Positions 49,803-58,100 of a stretch of DNA of 64,000 bases are shown here, piece by piece. Made by a program: the position numbers and the translations under genes. This stretch comes from Dokdonella sp. (lineage in GTDB: Bacteria; Pseudomonadota; Gammaproteobacteria; Xanthomonadales; Rhodanobacteraceae). The stretch covers positions 186,001 to 250,000 of the forward strand of contig JAHCAR010000001.1 in NCBI GenBank assembly GCA_019634795.1, in the 5' to 3' direction. Each line of letters begins with the position of its first letter. Position 1 is the first letter of the stretch. The notes below the pieces were generated by a model. The model saw nothing but the letters and a program-made list of their open reading frames with translations. It was not told the origin of the DNA and made no database searches.

Positions 49803-50185
49803 GGATGCTCCTTGAAACTACAGAGCCCGACCTTGGGCCGGGCGTGGCTAGCCGACAATCATAAAGCATTGTGCAGCGGTTTCGCACTGGCTGGGGCGCG
49901 ATTCACCCTGCCCCGACCACTCCGCTTGATCACCTCGGGCAAGCGCTGGCCTGGCCCGGCGCGGTCAGGCCCCCGGCACGCTGACCCGCGGCGGCTGAAC
50001 CGGCGGTTCGGTATCGCGGTGCGCTGCGGGTTTCGGGGCTCGCCTTCAGGGCTGGCAACCGCCCGCGGTGGGGCAAATGGGGCTTTCGGGATCGGGATCG
50101 GCATCGGGCGATGGGGGGCGGGCCCGCATCGGCCCTGGCGCCATTGCCGGGAAACGGGCGATCCGGGGTCGGATTCGCGCTGCGC
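49803..50185. other. Region upstream of tig
   Basis: The 383-base stretch contains TATGAT (minus, 49863-49858) as a plausible -10 box for tig about 55 bases upstream of its start, and a GCCCG/CGGGC leader hairpin at about 49825-49842. The part towards 50185 is G-rich and may hold decayed copies of the 71-base repeat. No gene is seen. Confidence 0.4.
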
Positions 50186-50580
50186 CAGGGCTCAGGCCGA
50201 CTTTCGGCGTTGCCGCCAACGAATCAGGCTTGGGGCCCCGGGTGGCCAGAACAGGTCAAAAGCGGGTCTGCTGCCCTGCTTTACCGGCCAAAGATGAGAC
50301 TTGGGGTTCTTGACGGCGTGGAAGAGGCACGAGCGGGTTCGCTCTTCTGCGTTGCCGCTGAAGAATGAGACTTCAGGTTTCCGATGAACTGGATAGGGCA
50401 AGAGCAGGTCCGCTTTTCTGCGTTGCGGCTGGAGAACGGGGCTTCAGGTTGCGGATGACCTGATTAAGGCAAGAGCGGGTTCGCTATCCTGCGTTGCCGT
50501 TGAAGAATGGGGCTTCAGGTTCCGGATGGCCTCAATAGGGCAAGAGCAGGTCCGCTTTTCTGCGTTGCCGCTAAAGAATT
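50186..50580. repeat. Degenerate 71-bp direct tandem repeat, about 5.5 copies
   Basis: Units begin at about 50186, 50257, 50329, 50400, 50471 and 50542 (partial), spaced 71-72 bases. The two best units (50400 and 50471) agree at about 58 of 71 positions by eye. Each has AGCGGGTTCGCT- or AGCAGGTCCGCT-like hairpin sequence, then TTCTGCGTTGCCG, GAAGAATGGGGCTTCAGGTT and a GGC end. It lies between tig and tRNA-Leu. The units contain stop codons in several frames and no consistent coding frame. Confidence 0.8.
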
Positions 50581-50600
50581 GGCACCGGGTTCTTTCGATT

Positions 50601-50685
50601 TGGTGCGAACGGAGAGACTCGAACTCTCACGGGTTGCCCCACTGGAACCTAAATCCAGCGCGTCTACCAGTTCCGCCACATTCGC
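50601..50685 (-). tRNA. tRNA-Leu (anticodon TAG)
   Basis: An 85-base tRNA with a long variable arm; acceptor GCGAATG/CGTTCGC (one G-T pair), anticodon stem CTGGA/TCCAG around TTTAGGT (anticodon TAG) and encoded ACCA. It is the last tRNA of a five-gene cluster. Confidence 0.97.
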
Positions 50686-50771
50686 AACGTCGGGTTTGCC
50701 CGGAACACCGTCCGGCGCTGTCGCCGGAAGCGCAAGAGTTGCGGCACGCTGCCGCAGCGAAAAGGTCTGTT

Positions 50772-50847
50772 TGGTGGGTCGTGAAGGATTCGAACCTTCG
50801 ACCTATTGATTAAGAGTCAACTGCTCTACCAACTGAGCTAACGACCC
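50772..50847 (-). tRNA. tRNA-Lys (anticodon CTT)
   Basis: A 76-base tRNA with acceptor GGGTCGT/ACGACCC, anticodon loop CTCTTAA (anticodon CTT), T arm GAAGGTTCGAATCCTTC and encoded ACCA. Confidence 0.97.
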
Positions 50848-50907
50848 GAACAGACATTGAATTCTAGCAAACCGCGATCCGTCCGAAAACAGGGGGACCG
50901 CTGAAAA

Positions 50908-50984
50908 TGGGGTGAGCGAGGGGACTCGAACCCCCGACATCCGGAATCACAATCCGGGACTCTAACCAACTGAGCTACGCCCAC
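50908..50984 (-). tRNA. tRNA-His (anticodon GTG)
   Basis: A 77-base tRNA with acceptor GTGGGCG/CGCTCAC, anticodon stem CCGGA/TCCGG around TTGTGAT (anticodon GTG), discriminator C and encoded CCA. A G lies at the -1 position (50985) and can pair with the discriminator C, as required for tRNA-His. Confidence 0.97.
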
Positions 50985-51117
50985 CATTGTTTCGATCACA
51001 TACACGCATCGTAGCGCCTGTCCGATTCGAGCGCAGGCTACGCGATCCGCTTGAAACCTGAATTCCTTTCCAGACCTTGCCAGAAGGCAACTCCCGGTCC
51101 TTGAATTCCAATCCGCG

Positions 51118-51194
51118 TGGCGCGCCCGACAGGAATCGAACCTGCAACCGTCGGCTTAGAAGGCCGATGCTCTATCCAATTGAGCTACGGGCGC
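51118..51194 (-). tRNA. tRNA-Arg (anticodon TCT)
   Basis: A 77-base tRNA with acceptor GCGCCCG/CGGGCGC, anticodon stem TCGGC/GCCGA around CTTCTAA (anticodon TCT), T arm GCAGGTTCGATTCCTGT, discriminator G and encoded CCA. Confidence 0.97.
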
Positions 51195-51284
51195 ATCGTC
51201 AGTCGAATTGTCGCAGCAAATCAACCAGGCTGTGCGGTGAAACCGCGAAACCGCAGCATTCGTCCGCGTGGCCGGGAACCGGAT

Positions 51285-51361
51285 TGGTCGGGGTAGAGGG
51301 ATTCGAACCCCCGACATCCTGCTCCCAAAGCAGGCGCGCTACCAGACTGCGCTATACCCCG
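51285..51361 (-). tRNA. tRNA-Pro (anticodon TGG)
   Basis: A 77-base tRNA with acceptor CGGGGTA/TACCCCG, anticodon stem CCTGC/GCAGG around TTTGGGA (anticodon TGG), T arm GGGGGTTCGAATCCCTC and encoded ACCA. It is the first of the Pro-Arg-His-Lys-Leu cluster in the minus direction. Confidence 0.97.
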
Positions 51362-51488
51362 CCGACATCGATCCTTCAGTCCAGCCCGAAACGGTAGCGA
51401 CTACCGGAAAGGCGCGGAATGGTAATGTCGCCGCAGGTTCGCGTCAATGCGAACCTGCACGCGCACCGGCCTGGAGAGAGCCCGGCCG

Positions 51489-53180
51489 CTACTCGAGGCG
51501 GGCAAGTTCGGAAGCGACCTGGTCCTTCAGCCACTGCGGATTACGCTCCTCCCTGAGCTGCGATTCGAGGTACTTCCGATAGTCTGCCGGCGGCATTTTC
51601 TGTCGCATCGTCGACAAGGCCGACTTTGCCCCGCTCCGCCCGGCGGCATTGTGCGAATCGAGCGAAAGCGCCTCGGCAAAGGCATAGACGGCATCCTCGG
51701 CATAACCTCCGGCCAGATACTCCGAACCGTCCTTGAGGCTGCGCTCCAGCGAGGCCGCCTGCTCGGCGTCGAGTCCTGAAACCGTCATCCAGCTCTGGAT
51801 CGGGTCTGCGGCCAACCACCCCACGACCAGCAGCAGGGAAAGCACGGCCGCGGCAATTCCGCCGATCTTCCGCCAATCCGGCGCTTCGAACGCGCGCTGG
51901 AACTCCGCTGCGTCGGCAAAGCGCTGCTCGCGGGTGAAGGCCAGCGCCTTTTTCAGCGCCTGCCATTGCACGCGCGTGAGCGAGGCCGGGCGTTCCGGAC
52001 GCATGTTGTCGCTGCGCGCGATGTCCGCCCGCACATGATTGAACGGATGGGCGCCGGCATGCATGGAGTAGATGATGCAGCCGAGCGCATAGACGTCGTC
52101 GGCAGGCGTCGGGCGCTGCCGATTGAGCATCTCGGGACTTGCGTAATCGATGGTCAGCGCAAACAGATCGTCGGCATCGAACACCGTGTCGTATTCGCGA
52201 CGCCGGGCGATGCCGAAATCGAGGATCTTCAGGTCGCCGTTGCTGTCGATCATCATGTTCGACGGCTTCAGGTCCGCATGCGAGAGGCCGCGCAGGTGCG
52301 CGTAGCTCATGCCGGCGAGCATGCCGTGGGTCAGGTGCTTGCGTTCCTCGGCGGTCATCGGATTGGTAGCCGCTGCGCGCATGCGCGTATGCAGCGCCAC
52401 GCCCTCGACGACCTCCATGGTCAGATAGACCAGCGGTCCATCACGATCGAAGTCGAACACCTTGACGATATTCGGATGGTTCAGCGCCTGGGCGTTCTTT
52501 GCTTCGCGCTGGAGCGCGACAAAAGCCCGCTCGAAGCCGATCAGGCTGCCGGATATGAACTTGATGGCGACGAACGGATCCGGGTCCAGCGCTTCCATCT
52601 TGCGGATGTCGCGGGCGCGGAATACCGCTCCCATGCCACCGCGGCCCAGCTCCTCGACCAGTTCGAATCGTTCCTTGATGAAATCGCCGGTCTTGGGCAA
52701 CTCGTCGCGGTCGGCGGCGCTGCCTGCGGTTCGCGCCGAAGACGGTGTTGCCGACTGGCCCGTGCGTGGTGCCGGAACCTGCATGATCGGCGCCGCGGGC
52801 ACCGAAACCGACGTCGCCGGCGGCGCCGCTGGCAGGCTGCCGTGCGGAACCGAGACGTTCGTTTCGGGTGACTTCGGTTCGCCGCCGGCGGCACCGCTGT
52901 CGGAGCCTGGCCTGAGCATCCGCGTGGCCGCGGCGGCACTCTCGTCGGCCTCGTCGCGATTGATCACGACGGTCGCAGCTTCCTTGCGTTCGAGGATGCG
53001 CGTTGCGTCCTCGGCGGGATTGCCCGCGCCGTCCTTCGACTCCGCATCCCGACCCGGCATCAGACGGGTCGGCGCGTCGCCGTTCTCATCCTTGCTTGGG
53101 CCCGGATCGGAGTGCGCTGACGATCCTCCGTTGAGGACGGTCTTTTCGCCGTCCTCGGAAGCTGGCTTGTCACCGCTCAT
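51489..53180 (-). CDS. Transmembrane Ser/Thr protein kinase
   Basis: The 563-residue protein has a low-complexity N-terminus (1-165) with three TR-hydrophobic motifs (APTRLM, ATRIL, ATRML). The PknB-type kinase domain (172-432) has GRGGMGAVF, K207 in VAIKF, HADLKPSN at 301-308 (HAD replaces HRD), DFG at 321-323 and SPE at 348-350. One membrane helix (439-458) leads to a ~100-residue helical periplasmic tail. It should phosphorylate Ser/Thr in the cytosol, perhaps in response to a periplasmic signal. The start lies 28 bases after the beta-barrel gene stop, same strand, implying an operon. Missing Arg in HRD suggests activation-loop-independent activity. Confidence 0.9.
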   Translation of the reverse strand: MSGDKPASEDGEKTVLNGGSSAHSDPGPSKDENGDAPTRLMPGRDAESKDGAGNPAEDATRILERKEAATVVINRDEADESAAAATRMLRPGSDSGAAGGEPKSPETNVSVPHGSLPAAPPATSVSVPAAPIMQVPAPRTGQSATPSSARTAGSAADRDELPKTGDFIKERFELVEELGRGGMGAVFRARDIRKMEALDPDPFVAIKFISGSLIGFERAFVALQREAKNAQALNHPNIVKVFDFDRDGPLVYLTMEVVEGVALHTRMRAAATNPMTAEERKHLTHGMLAGMSYAHLRGLSHADLKPSNMMIDSNGDLKILDFGIARRREYDTVFDADDLFALTIDYASPEMLNRQRPTPADDVYALGCIIYSMHAGAHPFNHVRADIARSDNMRPERPASLTRVQWQALKKALAFTREQRFADAAEFQRAFEAPDWRKIGGIAAAVLSLLLVVGWLAADPIQSWMTVSGLDAEQAASLERSLKDGSEYLAGGYAEDAVYAFAEALSLDSHNAAGRSGAKSALSTMRQKMPPADYRKYLESQLREERNPQWLKDQVASELARLE

Positions 53181-53208
53181 GGATGCGGGTCCGCTGCGAG
53201 ATTGGCCT

Positions 53209-55188
53209 TCACAGCGGGAACCTCACGTCGAATCGGACTGCCCAACGGTCCAGGTCCTGGAAGCTGAAGGTCTGCATGTAGCCGAAATTGAAATCGACCG
53301 TGCGCGTTCCGATCGGTCGGCTGAAGCCGAGACCGAGTTCGGCCGTTCCGTAGCGCCGGTCCGGCTCCTGCATGTCGATCGACAGCGGCACCTGGCCACC
53401 ATCCGGGCCGGCCAGCACGAACTGCGTGATCAGGTCCGGAGAGGAACCGCCATCGGCGAAATAGAACGCCCGCAGGTACGGCCTGAAGGCCCCGACCGAG
53501 GTGGCGAAGCTGCGATCGAAATAGCCGCCGACGGAGAACGAACGGCTGTTGTTGCGGCGCTCGTCGTAGCGCAGGTTGAACTCAGACGGACCGCGCTCCT
53601 GGAATGCCTCATACGTGGTTCGCAGCACGGAGATCTGCGCTTGCGGCGCGATCGTCCAGGTGTTGCGCATGATCGTGTACGTGATGCCGAAATTGGCCCC
53701 GAACTGGTTGACCGTGGGGTCGCCCCTGGCGATATCGCGGCCCATCGACTGGTAGCCGGTGCCCGAGGCGTCGAGCTCGAACAGCTCGATGACGCGTTTC
53801 TGGCTGTAATCGCTGCGCATGTAGCTGAGCGAGCCGTCGAAACTGAGCCCGTTCGGGGTCGAGTAGCCCGAATACAGGAACAGCGATTTCGCATTGGCGT
53901 CGAGCGAGCCCTGGTCGCCGGCAAAATCGGCGCTCATGCTCGAATAGCCCAGGGCCACGCCGGCAAAAAAGCGATCGGTGAAGCGGTAGTCGAGACCGCT
54001 GGTCAGGCTCCAGGTATCCGACTTGAATGCGGAGTTCGAACTGCGCCGATCGCTGTCACTCGAACCGAGCGTGCCATTGATCCAGAGTCCGAGCCGGGTG
54101 CCGCCGAGCAAGGTGCGCTTTTCCTCGTTGCGCGCCGATTCGTCATCGTCCACGCTCAGCAGCGAGGCCAGGCTGCCGAAAGAAACGGGAATGCCGTGAC
54201 TGAGGAAGGTCAATCCACCGGCGCTGACCGTGCCGCCCATGTCGCCGCTGCGCAGCTCGGCGAGGCGTCCACCGAGGTTGTTGGTCTGCGCAGTCGCCAT
54301 GGCCGGCGCCATGAAGGCAATGGCCGTGGTTTCGTCGGGCGCGACCGCGAGCAGGTTGTTCTCGAGGACCGTGCTCGCAACCTGACGCACATCGCTCGGC
54401 GTCGCCGGATCGGCGACGAGGTCGGCCGCCGCCTGGGTGACCGAGCAGCCGATCGTGCCGAATCCGCCTCCGCCGACGGCGCAAAACTGCGTCGTCGCGG
54501 TGCTGATCTGATCCGCTGCCGGATCGATGCCGGGAACGACGCCGGCACCCTGCTCGATGGTGGCCTGACCGAGGATCGTTACCGCCACGATCGGCGCGCT
54601 GCTGCCCGGAATGCTGCCGACGACCGGATTGCCGTCGGCGAACGTGCCCTGGAATGATCCTTCGGTGCGCACGATCGACAGCGTCTGCGTGCCGGTCTGG
54701 CCATTTTCGATCAGTTGCAGGCCCACCGTCGCCGAAACCGGTGGCGATGAGCCGCCGCCCGTCTGGCCGCCGTCGAGGTTGAGCATGGCGACCCCGGGCG
54801 TCGACAGATAGTCGGTTCCACTCGAGGCCGAACCGCCTTGCGCATCGAACGGCACCAGTGCCGTGCCCTGCAGGCTCGAGCAGGTCAGGGTGACATCGAT
54901 GACGATGTCGCGCGACACGTCCGTGCCGCGTTGCAACTGGATGCTCGCGACGCCGTCGTGTGGTTCGACCGTGAAGGCGAAGGCAACGCTTTCATCGAGA
55001 CAGGCGGCCGCGGCACCGGCGACCTTGGACGGGCTGAGGTAGCTCGATGCCTGCCCGGTCTTGCGCACGACAACGAGCTCCTGGGCAGCGCGGGCCTGGA
55101 CCGGCAGGGCAAGCACGAGCGGCAGCAGCACCGCGATCGCGCCCGCTGTCCGCCGTGCCGGCGTCCTGCAAATGCAAAGGATGTTCAT
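53209..55188 (-). CDS. Outer-membrane autotransporter-type beta-barrel protein
   Basis: The 659-residue protein has a Sec signal (cleaved near residue 35, QARAA). Its exported N-terminal region (about 36-345) has a Calx-beta-like stretch (SGTDYLSTPGVAMLNLDGG) and two Cys pairs. A C-terminal barrel of about 295 residues starts near 365 (TRLGLWINGTLGSSD), with alternating aromatic strands, and ends DRWAVRFDVRFPL, typical of autotransporter beta domains. Its ATG overlaps the stop of the preceding DUF11 gene by four bases. It may insert in the outer membrane and anchor or export the partner protein. This reads like the C-terminal part of a larger autotransporter split into two genes, each with its own signal. 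Confidence 0.8.
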   Translation of the reverse strand: MNILCICRTPARRTAGAIAVLLPLVLALPVQARAAQELVVVRKTGQASSYLSPSKVAGAAAACLDESVAFAFTVEPHDGVASIQLQRGTDVSRDIVIDVTLTCSSLQGTALVPFDAQGGSASSGTDYLSTPGVAMLNLDGGQTGGGSSPPVSATVGLQLIENGQTGTQTLSIVRTEGSFQGTFADGNPVVGSIPGSSAPIVAVTILGQATIEQGAGVVPGIDPAADQISTATTQFCAVGGGGFGTIGCSVTQAAADLVADPATPSDVRQVASTVLENNLLAVAPDETTAIAFMAPAMATAQTNNLGGRLAELRSGDMGGTVSAGGLTFLSHGIPVSFGSLASLLSVDDDESARNEEKRTLLGGTRLGLWINGTLGSSDSDRRSSNSAFKSDTWSLTSGLDYRFTDRFFAGVALGYSSMSADFAGDQGSLDANAKSLFLYSGYSTPNGLSFDGSLSYMRSDYSQKRVIELFELDASGTGYQSMGRDIARGDPTVNQFGANFGITYTIMRNTWTIAPQAQISVLRTTYEAFQERGPSEFNLRYDERRNNSRSFSVGGYFDRSFATSVGAFRPYLRAFYFADGGSSPDLITQFVLAGPDGGQVPLSIDMQEPDRRYGTAELGLGFSRPIGTRTVDFNFGYMQTFSFQDLDRWAVRFDVRFPL

Positions 55189-58100
55189 GGCGTACCCCCG
55201 ATCGGCAGGACTAGGGTGTTGTCGGTCGGATCAGCGTCACCCGGGACGACTGCGGTGACGGTCGCGGTGGCTCCGGGGTTCAGCGCGACGAACAGCGTCG
55301 CGGCCGAGTTCGAAGGCAGGCTGGCCAGCGTGCACGTGCTTCCGGAACAGGCGATGCCCTGCGAACTCGGCGGATTCGGGCAACTGACGGAAATGCTGCC
55401 GTCGGCACCGGCGGTCGCCGTGCAGCCTCCGGCGTAGGCCGCAAACAGGCGTAACGCGGATGCCGGCGATACGTTCACCGTGGTGGCAGTGCCGACCGTC
55501 GACATGTTGGCGATATCGATCAGGGTGCCGGGAATGCCAGCCGCAGAGAACGACCGCGCGTTGGCAATCGCCACGTCGACCGCTTGTGCTACGGGGTTGC
55601 TCACCGTGCATGCCGCGCAGACCGGGTTGTCGAGGCCGCTGGCATCGACCGAGTTGACCACGGCCCCGCTCGCGTTGGCGGCAACGGTGGCGGAAATCTG
55701 CACACCGCGCTGACCGCTGAACCCGGCAGCCACGGTGCAGGTCAGCGTGCTTCCCGGCGCCGGCGTCAGGGTGTTGCAGCTTACTCCGCTGTCGGGCTGC
55801 ACCGAGATCGCGGCAACCGAGGTCGGCAGGGTATCGGTCAGGACCAGCGCAGCACGGGTGGGCCCGCCGCTGTTGCTGGCCAGCACGGTCCAGGCAATCG
55901 CCTGTCCGGGCCCGACCGGCGTTCCGGAGGCCGGGCTTGCCGTCTTGCTGACCGAGAGCACGGCCGCCTGCCCTACCGGCAGCGCGGAAACGGCCTGGCA
56001 GCTGCTCGGCGTGCAGACGATGTTGCTGCCTATCAGCTGGGCCCGGTTGCTGACCGTTCCCGAGGCCGTGGGCGAAACCGTCGCGTCGACCGTGTAGGTC
56101 AGCGAGGAGTCGATCGGCAGGAAGCTGATCGTCTCGCTGATCGGGCCCGTACCCGAGCTCTGCGGGCAGGAAGTGTCGCCAGTCGCGCTGCAGGACCAGG
56201 CGAACGCCGTCAGTCCGTTCGGAATGGCGTCGGTAAATTGCACCGAGGTCGCGTCCGTGGTTCCCGTATTCACGATATCGATCGTGTAGCGGACGTTGCC
56301 GCCCGGAGTGAGCTGGGTCTGGTTTGCGGTCTTCGTGATGCTCAGCTCGGGTGGCGCCCCGGTGCCACTGGGCAGGGACAGGGAAACCATGCAACTCGGT
56401 GGATTGCAGATCAGCATGCCCTGCGGCGCCTCCGGCGGGACAGGCTGGAACCCGAAATCGACTCCGACCATGAAATCGACCGTGGAGGTCAGGCTGGAGG
56501 CCGCGGTCGCCCGGATCGTATAGGTCACCGACGATCCGATCGGGAAGGTCGGGATGAAGTCGTCGAGCGTGCCGCTGCCAGCCGGCGAGCAGCTTGCGCC
56601 ACCGGTGGCCGCGCAGGTCCAGGATATCGCCACGAAGTTGGGCGAATCGACGCTCGAAGCCTGTAGCGAACCCGGGTCGTTGCCGCCTGAATTCGTGAGC
56701 GTGTAGGTGTAGGTCACGTCGCTGTCCGGGACGACCTCGCTGACGTTCGCGTTGAGCGAGAGGGAAAGCAGTTCTTCAGCCGGGATCGAAAGAGTGGTCG
56801 AACAGGAAGCCGGCGCGCAGGCCTCGCCACCCGCCGGCGTCACGCCGGCAGTCAGGTCGATGATCGGCTGGATCGTGCCGGCGAGGTTGGCCGTGATCGT
56901 ATAAGTCAGTACCCCGCTGATCGGCATGATGCTGGCGACTTCGTTGATCGGACCGTTACCCGATGCATTCGGGCAGACCGCACCGCCGCTGCCCACGCAA
57001 GTCCACGAACTCGAAACGAAGTCTGACGGCTCGACCGTGAAGATCCCGAATCCGGAGGCCGAGTTGCCGCCGGAATTGACGATCTGGAAGCTGTAGTCGA
57101 TCGAACCGCCCGGCACCGCCTCGAAGGTGTTCGAGCCGAGAGCGATATCGAAAAACCCGAGTCCCCGGGGACCCACCTCGCGGGCAAGGACGGACCGGCA
57201 GTCGACCGGATCGCAGGTATCGCCCTCGCCTGCCGCGATCGTCGCGGCAAGCTTCACGCTTTCACCACGTGCGGCTGTCGTCGAGGTGGTCACGCGGAAT
57301 AGCACGCGGCCGGCTGCATCCGGGCCGGGGTTGGCATCCTGCGCGTAGCTCGCGAGCGAAGCGATGGAGACTCCGATTGGGCCGGCTCCGCTCGGGGCCG
57401 GGCACTCGCTCCCTTCGCAGGTCCAGCTCTCGATCGTCGCGCCTCCGCCGTCGATGAAACCGTCGACATGCACGTCGCGAGCGACTTCGCTACCCAGGTT
57501 GCGCACGTCGATCGTCCATGTCGACCTTGCTCCGGTGCGCAGGATCGCGTCGTCGGCACCGATCCGCGCCTGCAGATGGGCGGACGGGACCACCGTCACC
57601 GGCGACTCGACCGAGGCCTCGCAGGCATCGCCCGCGCAACGCGCGCCGGCTGGCGGAGTAACCCGCGCGACACTGGCCAGACGGTCGCCGGCCGCATCGG
57701 CGAGCTCGGCCCGGATCGAATAGACCAGCGACCCGCCGAGCGGCAGCGAAGGAATCGTCTCGGCAATTGCTCCGGTGGAAGCTGACTTCGGGCACGACGC
57801 CCCGGCAAAGCTCTTGCATGTCCAGTCGAAATCACGGACGCCGGCGGGCATGTCGACGTTCAGAGCCACGTTGCTCGCAGCCTGGCCGGCATTCGCGAGC
57901 TTGACGTCGTAGTGGGCGACGCCGCCCTGCAACAACTGGCGCTCGGCAACCGATTGCGTGAGTTCGAGCAAGGCACCGGACCCGATTTCGGCGCTATCGA
58001 TGCACGGTATCGCGGTCAGCGGATCATCGGCACTGCGATGGCAGCGCGCACCCGGTTGTGGAATGGCCCGCAAGACGTTAGTGATCGCGTGCTGCGCCGC

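Noticed and set aside
50186..50580. CRISPR array
   Set aside because: Units are contiguous 71-base repeats without unique spacers, and no cas genes are nearby.
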